DNA of 64,000 bases from Sipunculus nudus. Taxonomy: Eukaryota > Annelida > Sipuncula > Golfingiida > Sipunculidae. Positions 22,496 to 34,969 of the stretch are shown here, one piece after another (positions within the stretch are counted from its first letter, which is position 1; every line of letters starts with the position of its first letter). The notes under the pieces are model-generated. The model was not told where the DNA came from and did not search any database. It was given only the letters and a program-made list of their open reading frames with translations. The position numbers and the translations under genes were made by a program. The stretch covers positions 55,013,870 to 55,077,869 of the forward strand of contig CM049307.1 in assembly GCA_026874595.1 (NCBI GenBank). The letters are read 5' to 3'.

Positions 22496-24822
22496 GCTCA
22501 CCTTTTTTTCCCAACAAGACGGCCAGCCCTGTCGTGGCCATATTAAGTGCCGGATGCACATCAACATCTAAACAATTCTTCCTTGGCCCTTTCCCCAAAT
22601 GCCAAGAACATTTTCTGAGATTACGTTCATGACTGCGTGAGTAATGGTTCACACAAACATAGGCACACTCGCCTACACAAAACACCAAAACACACACATG
22701 AACAGGTATGAACGCATACCATCCGGGAGGAGACAATGGACCCCGCTTTACAAATACCCCACATTTTATATATTTAAATGGAGGGTAAACAGCGCTTAAA
22801 ACTACAGTTTCCAGCTATTTTCGTGTTAAGTAAGGTTGTTGTTATCTGCTGAGCATTTGGAGAATGAAGCAGTGGACGGATGAAGTCTTGCAATAAATTA
22901 CTCAGATTTTCGTTGTATTAATATTTAATTTTTATATCTATCTGGACATTGACATATTTAAGATCAATGCGTTAAGGTCGCACGATAAGCAAAACCTGTA
23001 TCTAAATTCAATCCCAAAGTTATTTTAAGTTCATTACAGACCCCATAATGTATCATCAAAATAAACCTGACACGGTGTTCTTTCTTCTGGAATGCACATT
23101 TGTGTACATATTCATTCATTTAACATGATTTTGTAACAATGAAAAAAAGGTACCCTTTGTTTTGCGCACTTTTTAGTAGACAAATATTAAACTCAAAAGT
23201 TTTTTTTCGATTTTCCTCTGCTGTTTTTCTTTCTGGTTGAAGAAGTTTATTTTAAATATTTTATTAATCAACATTTAAAGTTTTAGTTAAGGCAGATAGA
23301 GACATCGGGGTTACCTTAATTACACAAAGCTAGGTATCCTCATACGCATTACAATACAAAGCAGACATGCACGGGCCGTCAGCTTACAGAAGACAACTGG
23401 AACAGGTGCGTGAAATAGTAGAAACCTGTATTACATATAAACATGTTAGATACTATAGATGGTACGGCCACACGGCAGCTATCAAGCCCTATATCTAGAC
23501 ACGTAAATCTCTTGCTTTGTGATCTGTAACACTAAATATAGTGTTGTCTGAGTTGGTTACAGTAACTTCATGACGACAGCTCTTTAGTTATATAAGTTGG
23601 GTCGAATATGACGCCCATCTGGGAAATAGATTACAAAAACACTATTCATTTCATACACATATGACACTTTAACAGCAGCACAACGCTAAACGTTAAACAA
23701 TGCATCAGTTAAAGAGGTCAAAAGTCACGTTGCAAATTTTGAAAATAAACGTCATACAAAGTGACCTGTTGACCAGTAATAAATTTATTATTTCCTAAAA
23801 CGCAATTAATACGTTTATGAGGAGATATAACACATTTTGGAATTTACGTCATATAAAGTGACCTTAAATGATTTTACAATAGTTTCGAATATCCTGCGCA
23901 TAAACACACATGCACATGCGAGAAGAGAAGACAACACCCTTGAACAAATACGGCCTGTAAGTGGTGGTTACCAAATGATCTTAATTGTAATTCATGTTTC
24001 ATTTAACGGACGAAGGCCGCCTGATATATATAATGACTCTAGGGACTTTATCTGATGAGTTAATTAACGGTCTTAAATGAAGGAATATAACCAAACTGTC
24101 CTAGAAGTAATTGAATCAGACAAAGGAATTAAACTTGATAAATGTAATATTGCCTCGAAAATGATCGTAGCTGGATAGATGATTTTTAGCTTTGCATCAT
24201 CGGCAGAGCATGTGTGTCTATTCATTTTTTCATTATCATTAGCTGCACTTTCATATTTTTCATTATTTCATCTTCTATGGGAAACATTAGGACCAGGCTG
24301 CATATACAAAGGAAAATTTAATTATTCACTCATACAAGCTCATCTGGCATATAGGTTGAGTCCATTGAATGGGTAACTTGCGGTCTCCAGAGCTTTCTTT
24401 GCCAATGTCTTCAGAACATACATGTACACATCGACCACAGGCAATCTTTTAACTTCAGGATTTCGGTAATAATAGGATGAAGGCCTGGGTACTTTACAGG
24501 ACATATAAATAAATTAAATCTGTTTGTATTTGTTTCTATCCTAAGCCGTTCTCAGACTTGTACTTTTACGAAGCCGTCTGGGAAGACAGCTTTCGAGAGA
24601 AACACGTTAGCATGGAGATCTCGCATCTCACTCGTCTACAAAATCTTTAGTGGGTCTCAATGTAAAGTTGAAGAATAATAAGGCAAAAAAAAAAAAACGA
24701 AAAAGATGTTGCGGTTTGCTAAATTTGTATGGGTCTTATGATAAACCTGCACGATCATATTAAACGTTATCAGGGGTGGACTGTAGCGAGAAATCTGAGT
24801 GGAAGCTAGCCAAATTAACACC
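22496..24822. other. No recognisable gene
   Basis: Only short open frames without motifs and no clear repeat structure. Confidence 0.4.
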
Positions 24823-25014
24823 ATCGGCCCACCGGCACCTATATTTTGTCCACACAACGACCCACAGGCAGCAATATCTTGTCCATACCATCGGTCCAGC
24901 GGCATCAATATTTGTTCCACACATTGGGCCAACGGCATCAATATTTTCTCTACACCATCGGCCCCCGGCATAAATTTCATTGTCCACACCAATACCAACA
25001 GTTAACAATGTTGT
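24823..25014. repeat. 34-bp minisatellite, left block (about five units)
   Basis: Degenerate units of the form 'ccatcggcccaccggcatc' plus 'aatattttgtccaca'. The array is cut at 25014-25026 by a SINE and resumes at 25446. Confidence 0.88.
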
Positions 25015-25026
25015 TATGTTGTCCAC
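25015..25026. repeat. Target-site duplication, left copy
   Basis: TATGTTGTCCAC here is identical to 25434-25445, immediately flanking the SINE. Confidence 0.92.
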
Positions 25027-25433
25027 CGGCTTCTGTGGCTCAGGAGTAGAGCGCAGGACTCGCAGCCGGGAGATCGTGAGTTTGAATCTCAGCCAATCGG
25101 TGAGATTTTTCACGGTCGGCCCCCACCCAGATTGAGAATGGAACGAGCCCAACGGCAGTGTTTCATTCACAACCGAGTGCGCCTTTCGGGGGCTCCTCGG
25201 TGGTATGACCCAGCAATGGAGACGATTACGCACCCAGGGCCAGCAGGTGCAGCAGTAACCGGGCCTGGTAAACGCCCGGATACAAAATGAAAGGAAGCGT
25301 GTGATACTGCCCTTTCACGTAGTCAGAAACCGGAATGAAGTCTGCAGATGTACATATATGTAGTTAAGTTAGCATTGCCAAAATGGAGGAGGTTACCTCC
25401 ACCAAAAGAAAAAAATAATAATAAAAAAAACAA
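25027..25433 (+). mobile_element. tRNA-derived SINE inserted in minisatellite
   Basis: Complete family member: A-box region 'tggctcaggagtagagcgc' from about 25036, B-box-like 'gagtttgaatctc' at 25078-25090, body blocks 'gtgcgcctttcgggggctcc' and 'tatgacccagcaatgg', then 'tctgcagatg', tail 'aaaatggaggaggttacctc' and an A-rich end of AAT/A repeats. Perfect 12-bp direct repeats flank it, proving insertion at a staggered break as expected for LINE machinery acting in trans. Confidence 0.95.
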
Positions 25434-25445
25434 TATGTTGTCCAC

Positions 25446-25910
25446 ACCATCGGCCCACCCACTTCAATATTTTATCAAGCCCATCGGCCCACCGGCATCA
25501 ATATTTATCCACACCATCGGCCCACCGGCATCAATATTTTGTCAACACCATCGGCCCACACGCATCAATATTTTGTCAACATCATTGGCCCACCGGCATC
25601 AAATATTTTGCCCACATCATTGGCCCACTGGCACGTATATTTTGTTCACGCCATTGGCCAACCGGCGTCAATATTTTGTCCACACCATCGGCCAATTGGC
25701 TTCAATATTTTGCCTACACCATTTGCCAAACTGCGTCAATATTTTGTCTACATCATCGGCCCACAGACAATAATATTTTGGCCAAATCATCGGCCTACCG
25801 GCAAAAATATTTTGTCCAAATCATTCGCCTACCGGCACCAATATTTTGACCAGATCATTGGTCAACATGTATCAATATTATGTTTTTGCCATTGGCCCAC
25901 CGGAAACTTT
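25446..25910. repeat. 34-bp minisatellite, right block (about 13 units)
   Basis: Continuation of the array at 24823. Units vary around 'cggcccaccggcatcaatat'. The long open frames in two phases (25348-25773, 25539-25988) are products of the repeat and not genes. Confidence 0.9.
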
Positions 25911-26220
25911 CCCATTTCCCGGTGGCTCAGTCCGCCACTGTGGGTTAAAAGTGGCCATGCGTACCGCAGAAGGAAGAAGATTCGTTAAGTGGGATTACTT
26001 GCAATGTGTTGAGTAGTTGTCTCAGAGCCCCTTAAATCCATCACATAATGAAACGCACAGAAAGACCACATAATAAAAAAATAATAAATAACCAACATCC
26101 GAAACAAATATAAAAGTCACTTTCCTTGACTTTTTAACTACACGATATCGAAATTATAAGGCGATATAATATTATGTTATGTTATATTATTTTATGTTTC
26201 ATTACCCTTTTATTATATTT
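25911..26220. other. No recognisable gene
   Basis: Short AT-rich spacer between the minisatellite and the 148-bp duplication. Confidence 0.4.
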
Positions 26221-26506
26221 AATTATAGTACATGATGTCGTATTTTGTCATTTTATATCATACTGAAGATAGCATGACCCGATCGAGTTAACCCATATTA
26301 TTTAGGTTCTTTACTGGAAACAAGAAAACGATTTTTTTGGTAAATTTAATATACTTATAATTAAATTTAATTATAGTACATGATGTCGTATTTTGTCATT
26401 TTATATCATACTGAAGATAGCATGACCCGATCGAGTTAACCCATATTATTTAGGTTCTTTACTGGAAACAAGAAAACGATTTTTTTTGGTAAATTTAATA
26501 TACTCT
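26221..26506. repeat. 148-bp tandem duplication, near identical
   Basis: The block starting 'aattatagtacatgatgtcg' at 26221 recurs at 26369. The copies differ only by one extra T in a homopolymer within the ~137 bp compared. It is either a very recent duplication or an assembly artefact. Confidence 0.93.
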
Positions 26507-26820
26507 TAACAAGTTAAAGCCCCATTTTCTCATATAATCTCCAATGTGTTTTTCCTTAAATCTTTCTTTTAAAAAAACGCAATTCCAGTCTCCATACGAC
26601 AAGCATTCTCGATATATTCATATATAATTATATGTCTATATTTACACACTGACAATGAAAAGATCTGGATTTAGAAATTTACCTTTTATGGCTATATGAG
26701 TTACTATGCTGTCGAATATAAATTTAACCTACAGTCCTACAGTGACTCTTATAATCCGTCGTGTTCTTTTGGAATAACCAATGGTGACAAGCCTTGCAAA
26801 TCATGACCTGTTTTTATTCT
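26507..26820. other. No recognisable gene
   Basis: AT-rich spacer; nothing supported. Confidence 0.4.
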
Positions 26821-27222
26821 TTTTTTTTGGTGGAGGTAACCGCCTCTATTTTTATGCTTCCTTATCTAATTTTATGCTGTCTTATCGATTTCTTAATCTA
26901 CGTATGAAAATCTCTGCAGATTTCCATTTTGGTTTTGGACTACGTAAAAGGGTGGTAGCACTCGCTTCCCATCATATTATTTTTGTATCCCTAAGTCTAC
27001 CACACCTGCGGGTCATGGATATGTAATCATCTCATTGCTGGGTCATAACACCGAGGAACCCCAGAAGACGCACTAGTTTGTGAGTGATACACGGCTTGGG
27101 GCCTTCCCATAAAACCTGCAAAGCGCTCACCCGACCATGAAAATCGCATCAGCTGAGATTTGAACTCGCGACCTTCCTGCTTTGAGTCATGTGCTCCACC
27201 CCTAGACCACAGAAGAGGGTTG
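26821..27222 (-). mobile_element. tRNA-derived SINE, minus orientation
   Basis: Read on the minus strand it shows the tRNA-like head with B-box 'GAGTTCAAATCTC' (about 27152-27164), the 'TGCTGGGTCATAACACCGAGG' block (visible on the plus strand at ~27037), 'ctgcagattt' and the 'ggtggaggtaaccgcctc' tail at ~26828. The head is intact enough for confident assignment. Confidence 0.85.
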
Positions 27223-27471
27223 CAAATCAATGACATCTGTCGCCTCAGAGGTTTCAGTCGAAAGCAGAGTAGGATATTATCATGGATAACAAGTTGAGTT
27301 TCATCTGAATTTAGCAGAGTATATGTATAAGCTCTTTTATGTAAGACGTACGGCACTCTCAGATACCTGTTGAATTTTCATGAGGTATTCAGCTGGCTCA
27401 TGTTACATGGGGACATTTTCGTGATCGCAGCGTGACCAGAAACGTGCTTGACAACATCTTATATCATTTCC
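27223..27471. other. No recognisable gene
   Basis: Spacer between the SINE and the MITE; nothing supported. Confidence 0.4.
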
Positions 27472-27474
27472 TAA

Positions 27475-28136
27475 GGGCCCACTTGAAAGTTCGAAACTGG
27501 TTTCAGTTTCGGTTTCTGCCACTTCCGGGAAAGCGAATAATTACAGCGAAACCGTAACTGGTTTTGGCGAAACTGGAAAACCATCTCCGGAGATGGTTAC
27601 GGTTACGCCAAAACTGTCCACTCGATAATCATTCTGGCATGATGGTGGCGTCGGGCCAAAGTACGGGCCAAAGTATTTTTTTTAATTATTTTATTAATTG
27701 ATACGGTTGATGCCTGTTAGGGTTAAATAAGCAATGACTGAGGTATTAACATATTTTCGGAAGTGCTTTCAATTTAATATTTACTTTTTTTTAACCCTGT
27801 ATAGCTAAAGATGAGACGTACCCTTATGTAAATCTCTTCTGACACGTAGATATGTTACAGGACACGGAGAAAAAAATTTATTTTTATGATATTTGTAATA
27901 AAAATACGTCAGTCCCAAATAATAATGCTTTCACTTGGTCTCAAAGTGCGCAGGCATGGATGTTTCACGTTTGATAATATTTTCATCATTAATTCATTTA
28001 ATTATATTTAATAATTTACGATCTTATCATAATTTGTTTATTAAAACCGACACCTTCCACTTATAAATACAAGACGAAACCATACAGAACTGGTTTTCCT
28101 GGAACCGAAACCAGTTTCGAATTTTCGAGTGGGCCC
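27475..28136. mobile_element. PIF/Harbinger-like MITE (662 bp)
   Basis: Flanked by TAA on both sides (27472-27474 and 28137-28139). The ends are imperfect inverted repeats over ~35 bp: left 'gggcccacttgaaagttcga', right (inverse) 'gggcccactcgaaaattcga', both continuing 'aactggttt'. Near the left end lie further inverted segments ('ggttttggcg' against 'cgccaaaac'; 'ccatctccggagatgg'). A 3-bp TWA target and GGGCCC-starting termini are typical of PIF/Harbinger transposons. There is no transposase frame, hence nonautonomous. Confidence 0.82.
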
Positions 28137-28139
28137 TAA

Positions 28140-29424
28140 TATACCTAGCTCCTCTGCAAGAACGTTTGTTCCTTTTCGAACGTGTTGATAAATATTCATA
28201 ATATTAGCCCTTAATTATTGATATATATTGTACATAGTCACATAGCACAAAAAAAGTGTAAAACAAAAAAGCGAACAATTTATATAAAAAAAACAGGACG
28301 GCTAATCTCAAATATTTGCATAAAATAGTGTATTGTATGATTGAAACATGAACTTTTTTCAGGAAAGATATATTATTTACCTAATGCACATTTGTTATCA
28401 TATATAAGTTCGATTTTTTAATTTTCTTAAGATTTTGCCTTAATAAACATTTACTTTTTATCTTTGAAAATGTATTTAAAAAAACACTGCGCATGCCCAG
28501 TGGCCTTTCAAGGCCACTCAAGGTCATTTAAGAATATAAATCTTACGGGATGACGAGTCACTCTTTAAAAGCATCATGCTTTTTGGTCATCGTATGTACA
28601 ATTTATACCAAACACCCCCTACCCAAATACATTGATGGATTTAAATGGCTTTTGAAAGCGCAGCGAGTCAGAACCGATCTGGTTCATACTGTGGGCGCAG
28701 TATGATTCTTTTTTTTTTTTACATTCAATTTGTACATCTGTCTTGTTAAAATGTACCACAACCGGTGTAAAGGCTTCAGATTACCCCTGTTTCAGGTTTC
28801 TCCCCAGTAATCTGAAATCGATTACCCCCCCCCCCCCCCCCCGGGGGGGGGCCTGAACCTGATTTCAGGTTACCCCCCTACTGTTCAGATTACCCCCCTC
28901 GCTGATAAAGCTAATATGGTTACTTTATGTGTAAGTAGGAGCTCGCCGCTCCTGATATATTTATCAAGAACATCAACAGGCTGGTGATATAGTGGTCAGT
29001 TTCGTCGGGCCGTACACGTCTCTCTGTCCGTTACCACTTCGTAACACGTCTTATCTCAAAAACATTACTCACATCCTATTTTAATTAATTTGGCAGGTGT
29101 ATCTTATGTATCTCCTCACTTGGTCAGGTTTTGGTCACACTTTCTTGATATTTATACCTTTTAAGATTATTAAACGCCCGTCTTATAGAAGGATCGTATA
29201 ATAGTACTGGCATACATGGGGGTAATCTGAAATTGGACCACTGACGTAGTTTCTGATAGATAGATATAGTTTTGTAATATATTTGTCGTAATTTAATCAC
29301 CTTAATTTATTGAGTGGGAAATTGAAATCACAACAATTTTTCTGCCCTGGAAAATATACGGTTGTCTAATTGAGCAAATTATCAGCTTTGAATACCAGGC
29401 GGTACGGCAATGACATTTTATAGT
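28140..29424. other. No recognisable gene; C18/G9 tract
   Basis: Contains C18 directly followed by G9 at 28825-28851 in a stretch with repeated 'cagatta' plus C-run phrases ('ttcagattacccc', 'caggttacccccc', 'gttcagattaccccc'). No exon supported. Confidence 0.5.
28825..28851. repeat. C18-G9 self-complementary tract
   Basis: Eighteen C followed at once by nine G, able to fold back on itself. It may mark an assembly error or a real secondary-structure hotspot. Confidence 0.9.
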
Positions 29425-30060
29425 GTGTGAGTGGGATTAGCGTAGCAGTTAAAATTGGCAATACATTACATTAATTTGACAAATTAGTACAATTATTTAA
29501 GGCATTTTCTTGGAGAATCCATTGATTCCATTAGTACCAATGTTAACAGAATTTTAGCCTAATTTTCCTGCACATTAGTCTTAAGCTAGCTTTATTTCAT
29601 ATATACAGGTCTATTAAGCTTCCCCCACCTACTTACTGTACGTCCCCCACAGTGAAAAACCATCAATATAAATTCTGCCATTTTCTCTTGCGATTGATCC
29701 CATATGGCTGACGTTCAGAAGCTGAAATTTGGTTTCAGTGATATTCCTAGGTCACATATCTACGCCTGATTACATTACAGGGGAAGCTACCCGTGATTGC
29801 ATACATCTAATCGTTAATGTGTTTCTTCTACCTTCACACATTCTAAAAGATGTTATTCTCTAACATTGATCGTATTTCAGGTTAATCATATTCCACATAA
29901 TCATAGTTTAAACAACATCATTTTCTTAAAAAAAATTATATATAGGATTATAAAAATTACTATTTAATAAAGTATCATGACCTAAACATTATCGTATTCG
30001 AAAAATTCTTATGTTCATATGATCATATTCTAAACATTATTATTATATTATCAAGTCCTC
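29425..30060 (+). repeat. Duplicated ~630-bp segment (copy B')
   Basis: Matches 33472-34100 in the same orientation with many substitutions. Shared phrases include 'aaaattggcaatacattaca', 'gattccattagtacca', 'gtgattgcatacatcta' and 'catagtttaaacaacatcat'. No coding potential seen. Confidence 0.85.
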
Positions 30061-31579
30061 ATATTTTATGTGTATTGTAGCGCAAAGTGACATAAAATGC
30101 ATCATAGTTTTTCTTAATGCAAGAGTAAAATGAATAAAATACAAATAAACTAATACGATATAGAGTCCCAAAGCCTTGAATTTTATTAAATTAACCATAT
30201 TATCTTAAGCTGTTTAATTATATAATTTCTTCTACGATACCAAAATGATATATGGATTCGGTGGGAATGGCTGATTGCTTTGTGACTGACATGATCAGTT
30301 CAAATTAACTCAATCACTGATAGCTCTGTCTTTCTTTTTCATTATAAACGTTTATGAATAATGATTAACTCCTTGTATGCTTAAACTTGCAAACTGCCAT
30401 CATTTACGTTATCACTGAGCTTGTGATTAAGCGATAGCGCCCCGTTTCAATTGAACAAAAGTATTGATTCAAGGGACAGAAAAGTACTGTCTGAAGTAGA
30501 ACAGAACGGTCCATTTCCGCGACAGCGGCTCTGTCGCATGACTTTGACACTAGGCGCCTCCTTTTCGTTACTGAAGGGTAAAACTGCATCCAATTCAATG
30601 ATTTTATTCATTCTTTTAAACTTTAAACATGCCGCTATTTTATTCTCTATTTCAGCTTCGCGACACATTATGAATATGTATATAACTTCTGATCTATAAT
30701 ATTATGATGTCATAGGCAAATCATTTGCATATTTATATAGGTGTTAAAAGGCTTTTTTAGAACAAGAGATTATGGGACAACAACCGTACCTTTCAAAATA
30801 ATTAATTGAGAGATGGTTGAACAACAATCGCACCACTGTTTCAGAAACGATTTGTTTGTTAATTTTCTCACAATGCAGTATCTCGTCACTTACGAATCAG
30901 TTCCGTGTTCAGTGCTCTTGTTATGCCCCTCCCGGGGAGATACATTTTCAGTCCCGTCTCTATCGTCGTCTGTGGGACCGTTTAATGCGAATGCGATAGC
31001 ATTTGAAGCGCTTCATACAAGCCCCTGTATTTCTAAACAAAATTTGCTCGTACAATTTGCTTCACCGAAAACTGGTGATCTTGACCTTGATCTTCAAGGT
31101 CAAATGAGCTGAATTATAATCCATCGTCTTTACAGTTTCTTGTGAATGTAGTAGAAATGTTTTGATAATTTTCACCTCACATTTGACACACAAGTTGTTC
31201 GAGTGCTGGTGACCTTGACTTTGATTACCACGTTCAAAGCTAAGGATTATTGTAACCCCATTATTTTCGAATAACTGAAGAGCTGTTCCTGAAATTTGAC
31301 TCACAAGGTGTTTACGCCGTGTTTTCGGTTTATTAGGGAAACTGGTGACTTTTATCTTCTGAAGAAATCTCGAAGATTCTCAGAGTATAATGACCCCTAT
31401 ACCTGGAGTACTGAATATTTTAATTATTTTCCGTAATCGGCATAACATATAGGTGTATTACATAATCTTAAATTTGGGGTTGAAAGTCCATTGGAGATGG
31501 GAGACATATATCTTATAATTTGAGACAATAGTTCTTTGAAAGCGTGTACGCATCAGGAAAGCGCGTTTAAAATCGAATA
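30061..31579. other. No recognisable gene
   Basis: Short open frames only. The 31065-31380 stretch has repeated 'tggtgaccttga'-type phrases common in dispersed invertebrate repeats, without definable ends. Confidence 0.4.
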
Positions 31580-31912
31580 TATTAATATAAAGACAGAAAA
31601 GAAGAAAAAATAAGGATATTAGGAGAAGAAACGGAAATTAATGAGGAAAAGGTGGAAGCAGAAGAATAAAAAGAAATCGAAGGAAAAGAGGAAGAAGTGG
31701 ATGTAAGAAAAGAAAAGGAAAAAAGTAAAAGGGCAGGAAGAAGGAGAAAAAGTATAAAAGAAGGAAGAGGAGAGAAGAGGAGGATAGAGAAGATGAAGAA
31801 GAAGAGGAAGGAAAAGGGGATGTAAGACAAAAAAGGGGGGAAGGAAGTAGAAAAGTAGAAAGAGGAAGTAGAAGAATAAGAAAGGAGGGCAAGGGGGGGG
31901 GGGGGAAGAAGA
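31580..31912. repeat. Purine-rich low-complexity tract with G run
   Basis: More than 300 bp of almost pure A and G on the plus strand, ending in a G run at about 31897-31906. Pyrimidine-only minus-strand frames rich in F, L, S and P are artefacts of this composition. Confidence 0.92.
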
Positions 31913-33189
31913 CGCTTCCATGCAGATTTATTTTGCTTCATATTAAAAACCCCTTGAGTCTTGCAATGTTTGATGTAATGGTAATCACCCTATGGAGAAC
32001 AGTCCTCCTGCTAATTAAATCCTCGGCGCCATTTGAAACCTAGGCAATTCGTCTCCCATATCAATTACATGGCTATCATAAGCACAATAATGTTTGTCAT
32101 AGGCTGAACGATAGAGCGGGGATCAGAAGCCTGCACTTGTAAGCAGAAGAGGGAAGAGGACCATATGACCAGGCGTCAGGGGTCAAAACAGGTCACTGCA
32201 ACTTCACAACAAGAAGTCAAACATACCAGGTTTGCAGAAAAGAACGTGTCTCCAAATCAGATTGCGGTTGTTCCGGGGCGTATTAACAAAAAGGATTGTG
32301 TCAGGCAATTTTCGTGATTAATTACTAAGCGCTGTTATTATTTTACCGGAGTGCGACATCGAGAAATGAGTTTCCACCACAGTGATATTACGCTCATTTC
32401 TTTGTTTATTTATTTTCTTTTCGTGGTTAGACATATTTTATAGTGCGTTGTTGTAACATTTAAGAAAGGAGATCGTTTCCATGGGCTCAGGTGGCATCGA
32501 GTCGGTACGAGATACAAAAGAAGACTATTTTTATACGCTTAAGCCAATTGTGAGACTGAGATAATCTTGATTTTGTATAACCTTCTTAGGTGATTTTTGA
32601 ATAAAACTGGTACCATAATTCTATTTTTTTGTAGTTTTAAATATTAAATCACATCGACAATTTTTAAGGGGTAATTTTTCCGTAACATAACTATAAATAA
32701 AATGACTGGTATATTATTCGCGTGTACATAAAAATGCACAGGAGAATGAACGCAAAGCATTTTATTTTGTCATATGAGAATATATTTTATGACCTTTTTT
32801 TATAAGCAATAGGTGCCTATATATGTGTATGTTTGTTGAAAATACGATAAAAGTCCTACGATCTCGGCTTTGTATCGTATATTTTTTTAATTCGAGCATT
32901 TTCGAAATTATCACAACGTAACTGGCTTCCTATCGTATCGTATCCAAATTTGAAACGTGTACGCAGGACTTAAGTGTCGTACATGTCTTTATATGTTCTG
33001 TTCGTAGCACATAAGGCCCATTTCTGCGATGTATAGAGCAAACTGTTTCATAGGCAACCTTGTTACTGATCATTACATGATCTAACAAGCTCATCTCTTT
33101 TTGCACGAAATTCGTATAATGAATGGGAAAAAAAACGAATCTTCCGTATTTATGATACGACGTTGCGATGGGAAATTTCGAATGCGTAT
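31913..33189. other. No recognisable gene
   Basis: A 149-codon minus-strand frame (32930-33379) overlaps the repeat below and has no recognisable motif. Nothing else is supported. Confidence 0.4.
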
Positions 33190-33440
33190 TCTTGGCTAAA
33201 GGCGAGTACATTATTCCAACAACCTTTCTCTGCCGTGACAGGTTCAATCTCTCACGTATATGGACTTCCGCCTGTGGACGGTCCTGGAAGTACCTTCGTT
33301 TGCCTTTATGAAACCCTGACTGATTCATTCCTTGCATACATTTTGATGAAAGCGTTAAATTACCGCTATATTTGTACATATTAAAACAACAATGATAGCG
33401 GGTGACGAAAGTGGAGTACAGAGACTAAAATACATGGGTA
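33190..33440 (+). repeat. Direct repeat A, left copy
   Basis: Matches 34105-34345. Shared phrases are 'gtacattattcc', 'acctttctctgccgtgacag', 'gttcaatctctcacgtatat' and 'tgcatacattttgat'. With B between them the layout is A-B-A', like terminal direct repeats around a core. Confidence 0.85.
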
Positions 33441-33471
33441 CATTTCTACTAGCTTAATAAAGTTGGAATTG

Positions 33472-34100
33472 TATAGTGTGTGCTTGGGATGAGAGTAGGA
33501 GGTAAAATTGGCAATACATTACATTTATTTGACATATTAGTGCAATTATTAAAGGCATGTTCATGGAGAATCTACTGATTCCATTAGTACCAAAGTAAAC
33601 AGAATATAAGCATAATTTTCCTGCGCATTAGTCTTTAGCTAGCTTCTTTCATAACAGGTCTATTTAGCCTCCCCATCCTACGTAGGCCCCATACAGTGCA
33701 AAAACATCAATATGAATACTGTAACTTTCTCTTCGCGATCGATCCAATATGGCTGACTTTGAAAAGCTGAATATGCTCACAATGATACTGCTAGATCACA
33801 GACTGAGGCCTGTTTTTTTATGAATTTCCCATTATCGCTCAGATGCAGTGTCGGGGTAAGCTACCAGTGATTGCATACATCTAGTAGGTTAATGCGTTTC
33901 TTCTACCTTCACACATTCTATATGATGTTATGCTCTAAATTTAATCGTATTTAATCATATTCTACATAATCATAGTTTAAACAACATCATTTTCAAAAAA
34001 TGTATATCGAATTCTTAAAATAACTATATTATTAACAATATCCTTATCTTAACATTATCGTATTCGAATATTTCTTAGGATCATATGATCATATTCTAAA
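33472..34100 (+). repeat. Duplicated ~630-bp segment (copy B)
   Basis: Same-orientation match to 29425-30060, located between two copies of direct repeat A. No transposase or other coding frame. Confidence 0.85.
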
Positions 34101-34104
34101 TAGT

Positions 34105-34345
34105 AGAAGTACATTATTCCGACTACCTTTCTCTGCCGTGACAGGTTCAATCTCTCACGTATATGGACGGCCCTGGGAGTACTTTCGTTTGCCCTTATAG
34201 ACCCTGACTGATAATTTCCCTGCATACATTTTGATTAAAGTTTTAACGTACCGCCATTTTGTACATATATAAAAACAACAATTAAAACGGAAGTGTCGAA
34301 AGTGAAATATAGAGACTGAAATAGCATGGGTAAATTTGGAATTTT
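34105..34345 (+). repeat. Direct repeat A', right copy
   Basis: About 85-90% similar by eye to 33190-33440, with small deletions (for example, loss of most of the 'cttccgcctgtgga' segment). Confidence 0.85.
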
Positions 34346-34969
34346 CTCGAACTACAAGATTTCCAGTGAATTTTTCGCATCATGGTACTGTGCGTTCCAT
34401 GAAATCCAAGTTAACTAATTAAATTGTCAGAACAAAAATAAATACTATGTAGGATGAGTAACAAGTGCGCTTCCATCTGGTTTGACATGTGTGGCTGACG
34501 TACGCATGGGGCCTAGAGCAGCTGTCAAGCATAAAGCCTCCCATGGCCTCGGATAAAAGCACAGGCCTCATCAGTCAGTGGAGCCAATTGAACAAGGCAG
34601 GTTTACCGTCCCGCTACCCAGCCGCCGGCGTAGCCAGGGGCGGGCTTATTAGAACTAAAATAGACCAACGCTGGCCAAAGGAGTTTGTTTCAGAATGGAA
34701 CACAGCTCCCCCTGGGAGGATCTGCAGAATTTTATATTTTCAATATAAATCTTCTCTCATCTTCCATCGGATTAATCAGGGCCTTGTGGGCAGGTTTTAC
34801 GAATTTCTGTTTTGATGGACCCATTTCGGTGATTAAGTCGACTTGCTTTGCTTCTGTTGCTAGAGGTGTGACCCTCTTCCGGCTTCGCGTAGTGTTGATG
34901 TGCCTGGTCGTTAAGGATAATGGTCGAGATCTGCAAAGCGTATGGTTTCAAGTCACGTGAACACAAACA

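Noticed and set aside
25348..25988. Open frames of 141 and 149 codons with repeated HHRP/PSA-type residues
   Set aside because: Translations of the 34-bp minisatellite in two phases; the upstream part lies in the SINE tail.
31582..31941. Minus-strand frames rich in S, F, L and P resembling a membrane protein
   Set aside because: Produced by a purine-only tract; three phases are open at once, which indicates composition and not coding.
34489..34960. Overlapping 108- and 91-codon plus-strand frames
   Set aside because: Different phases of the same DNA, no motif, no splice support.
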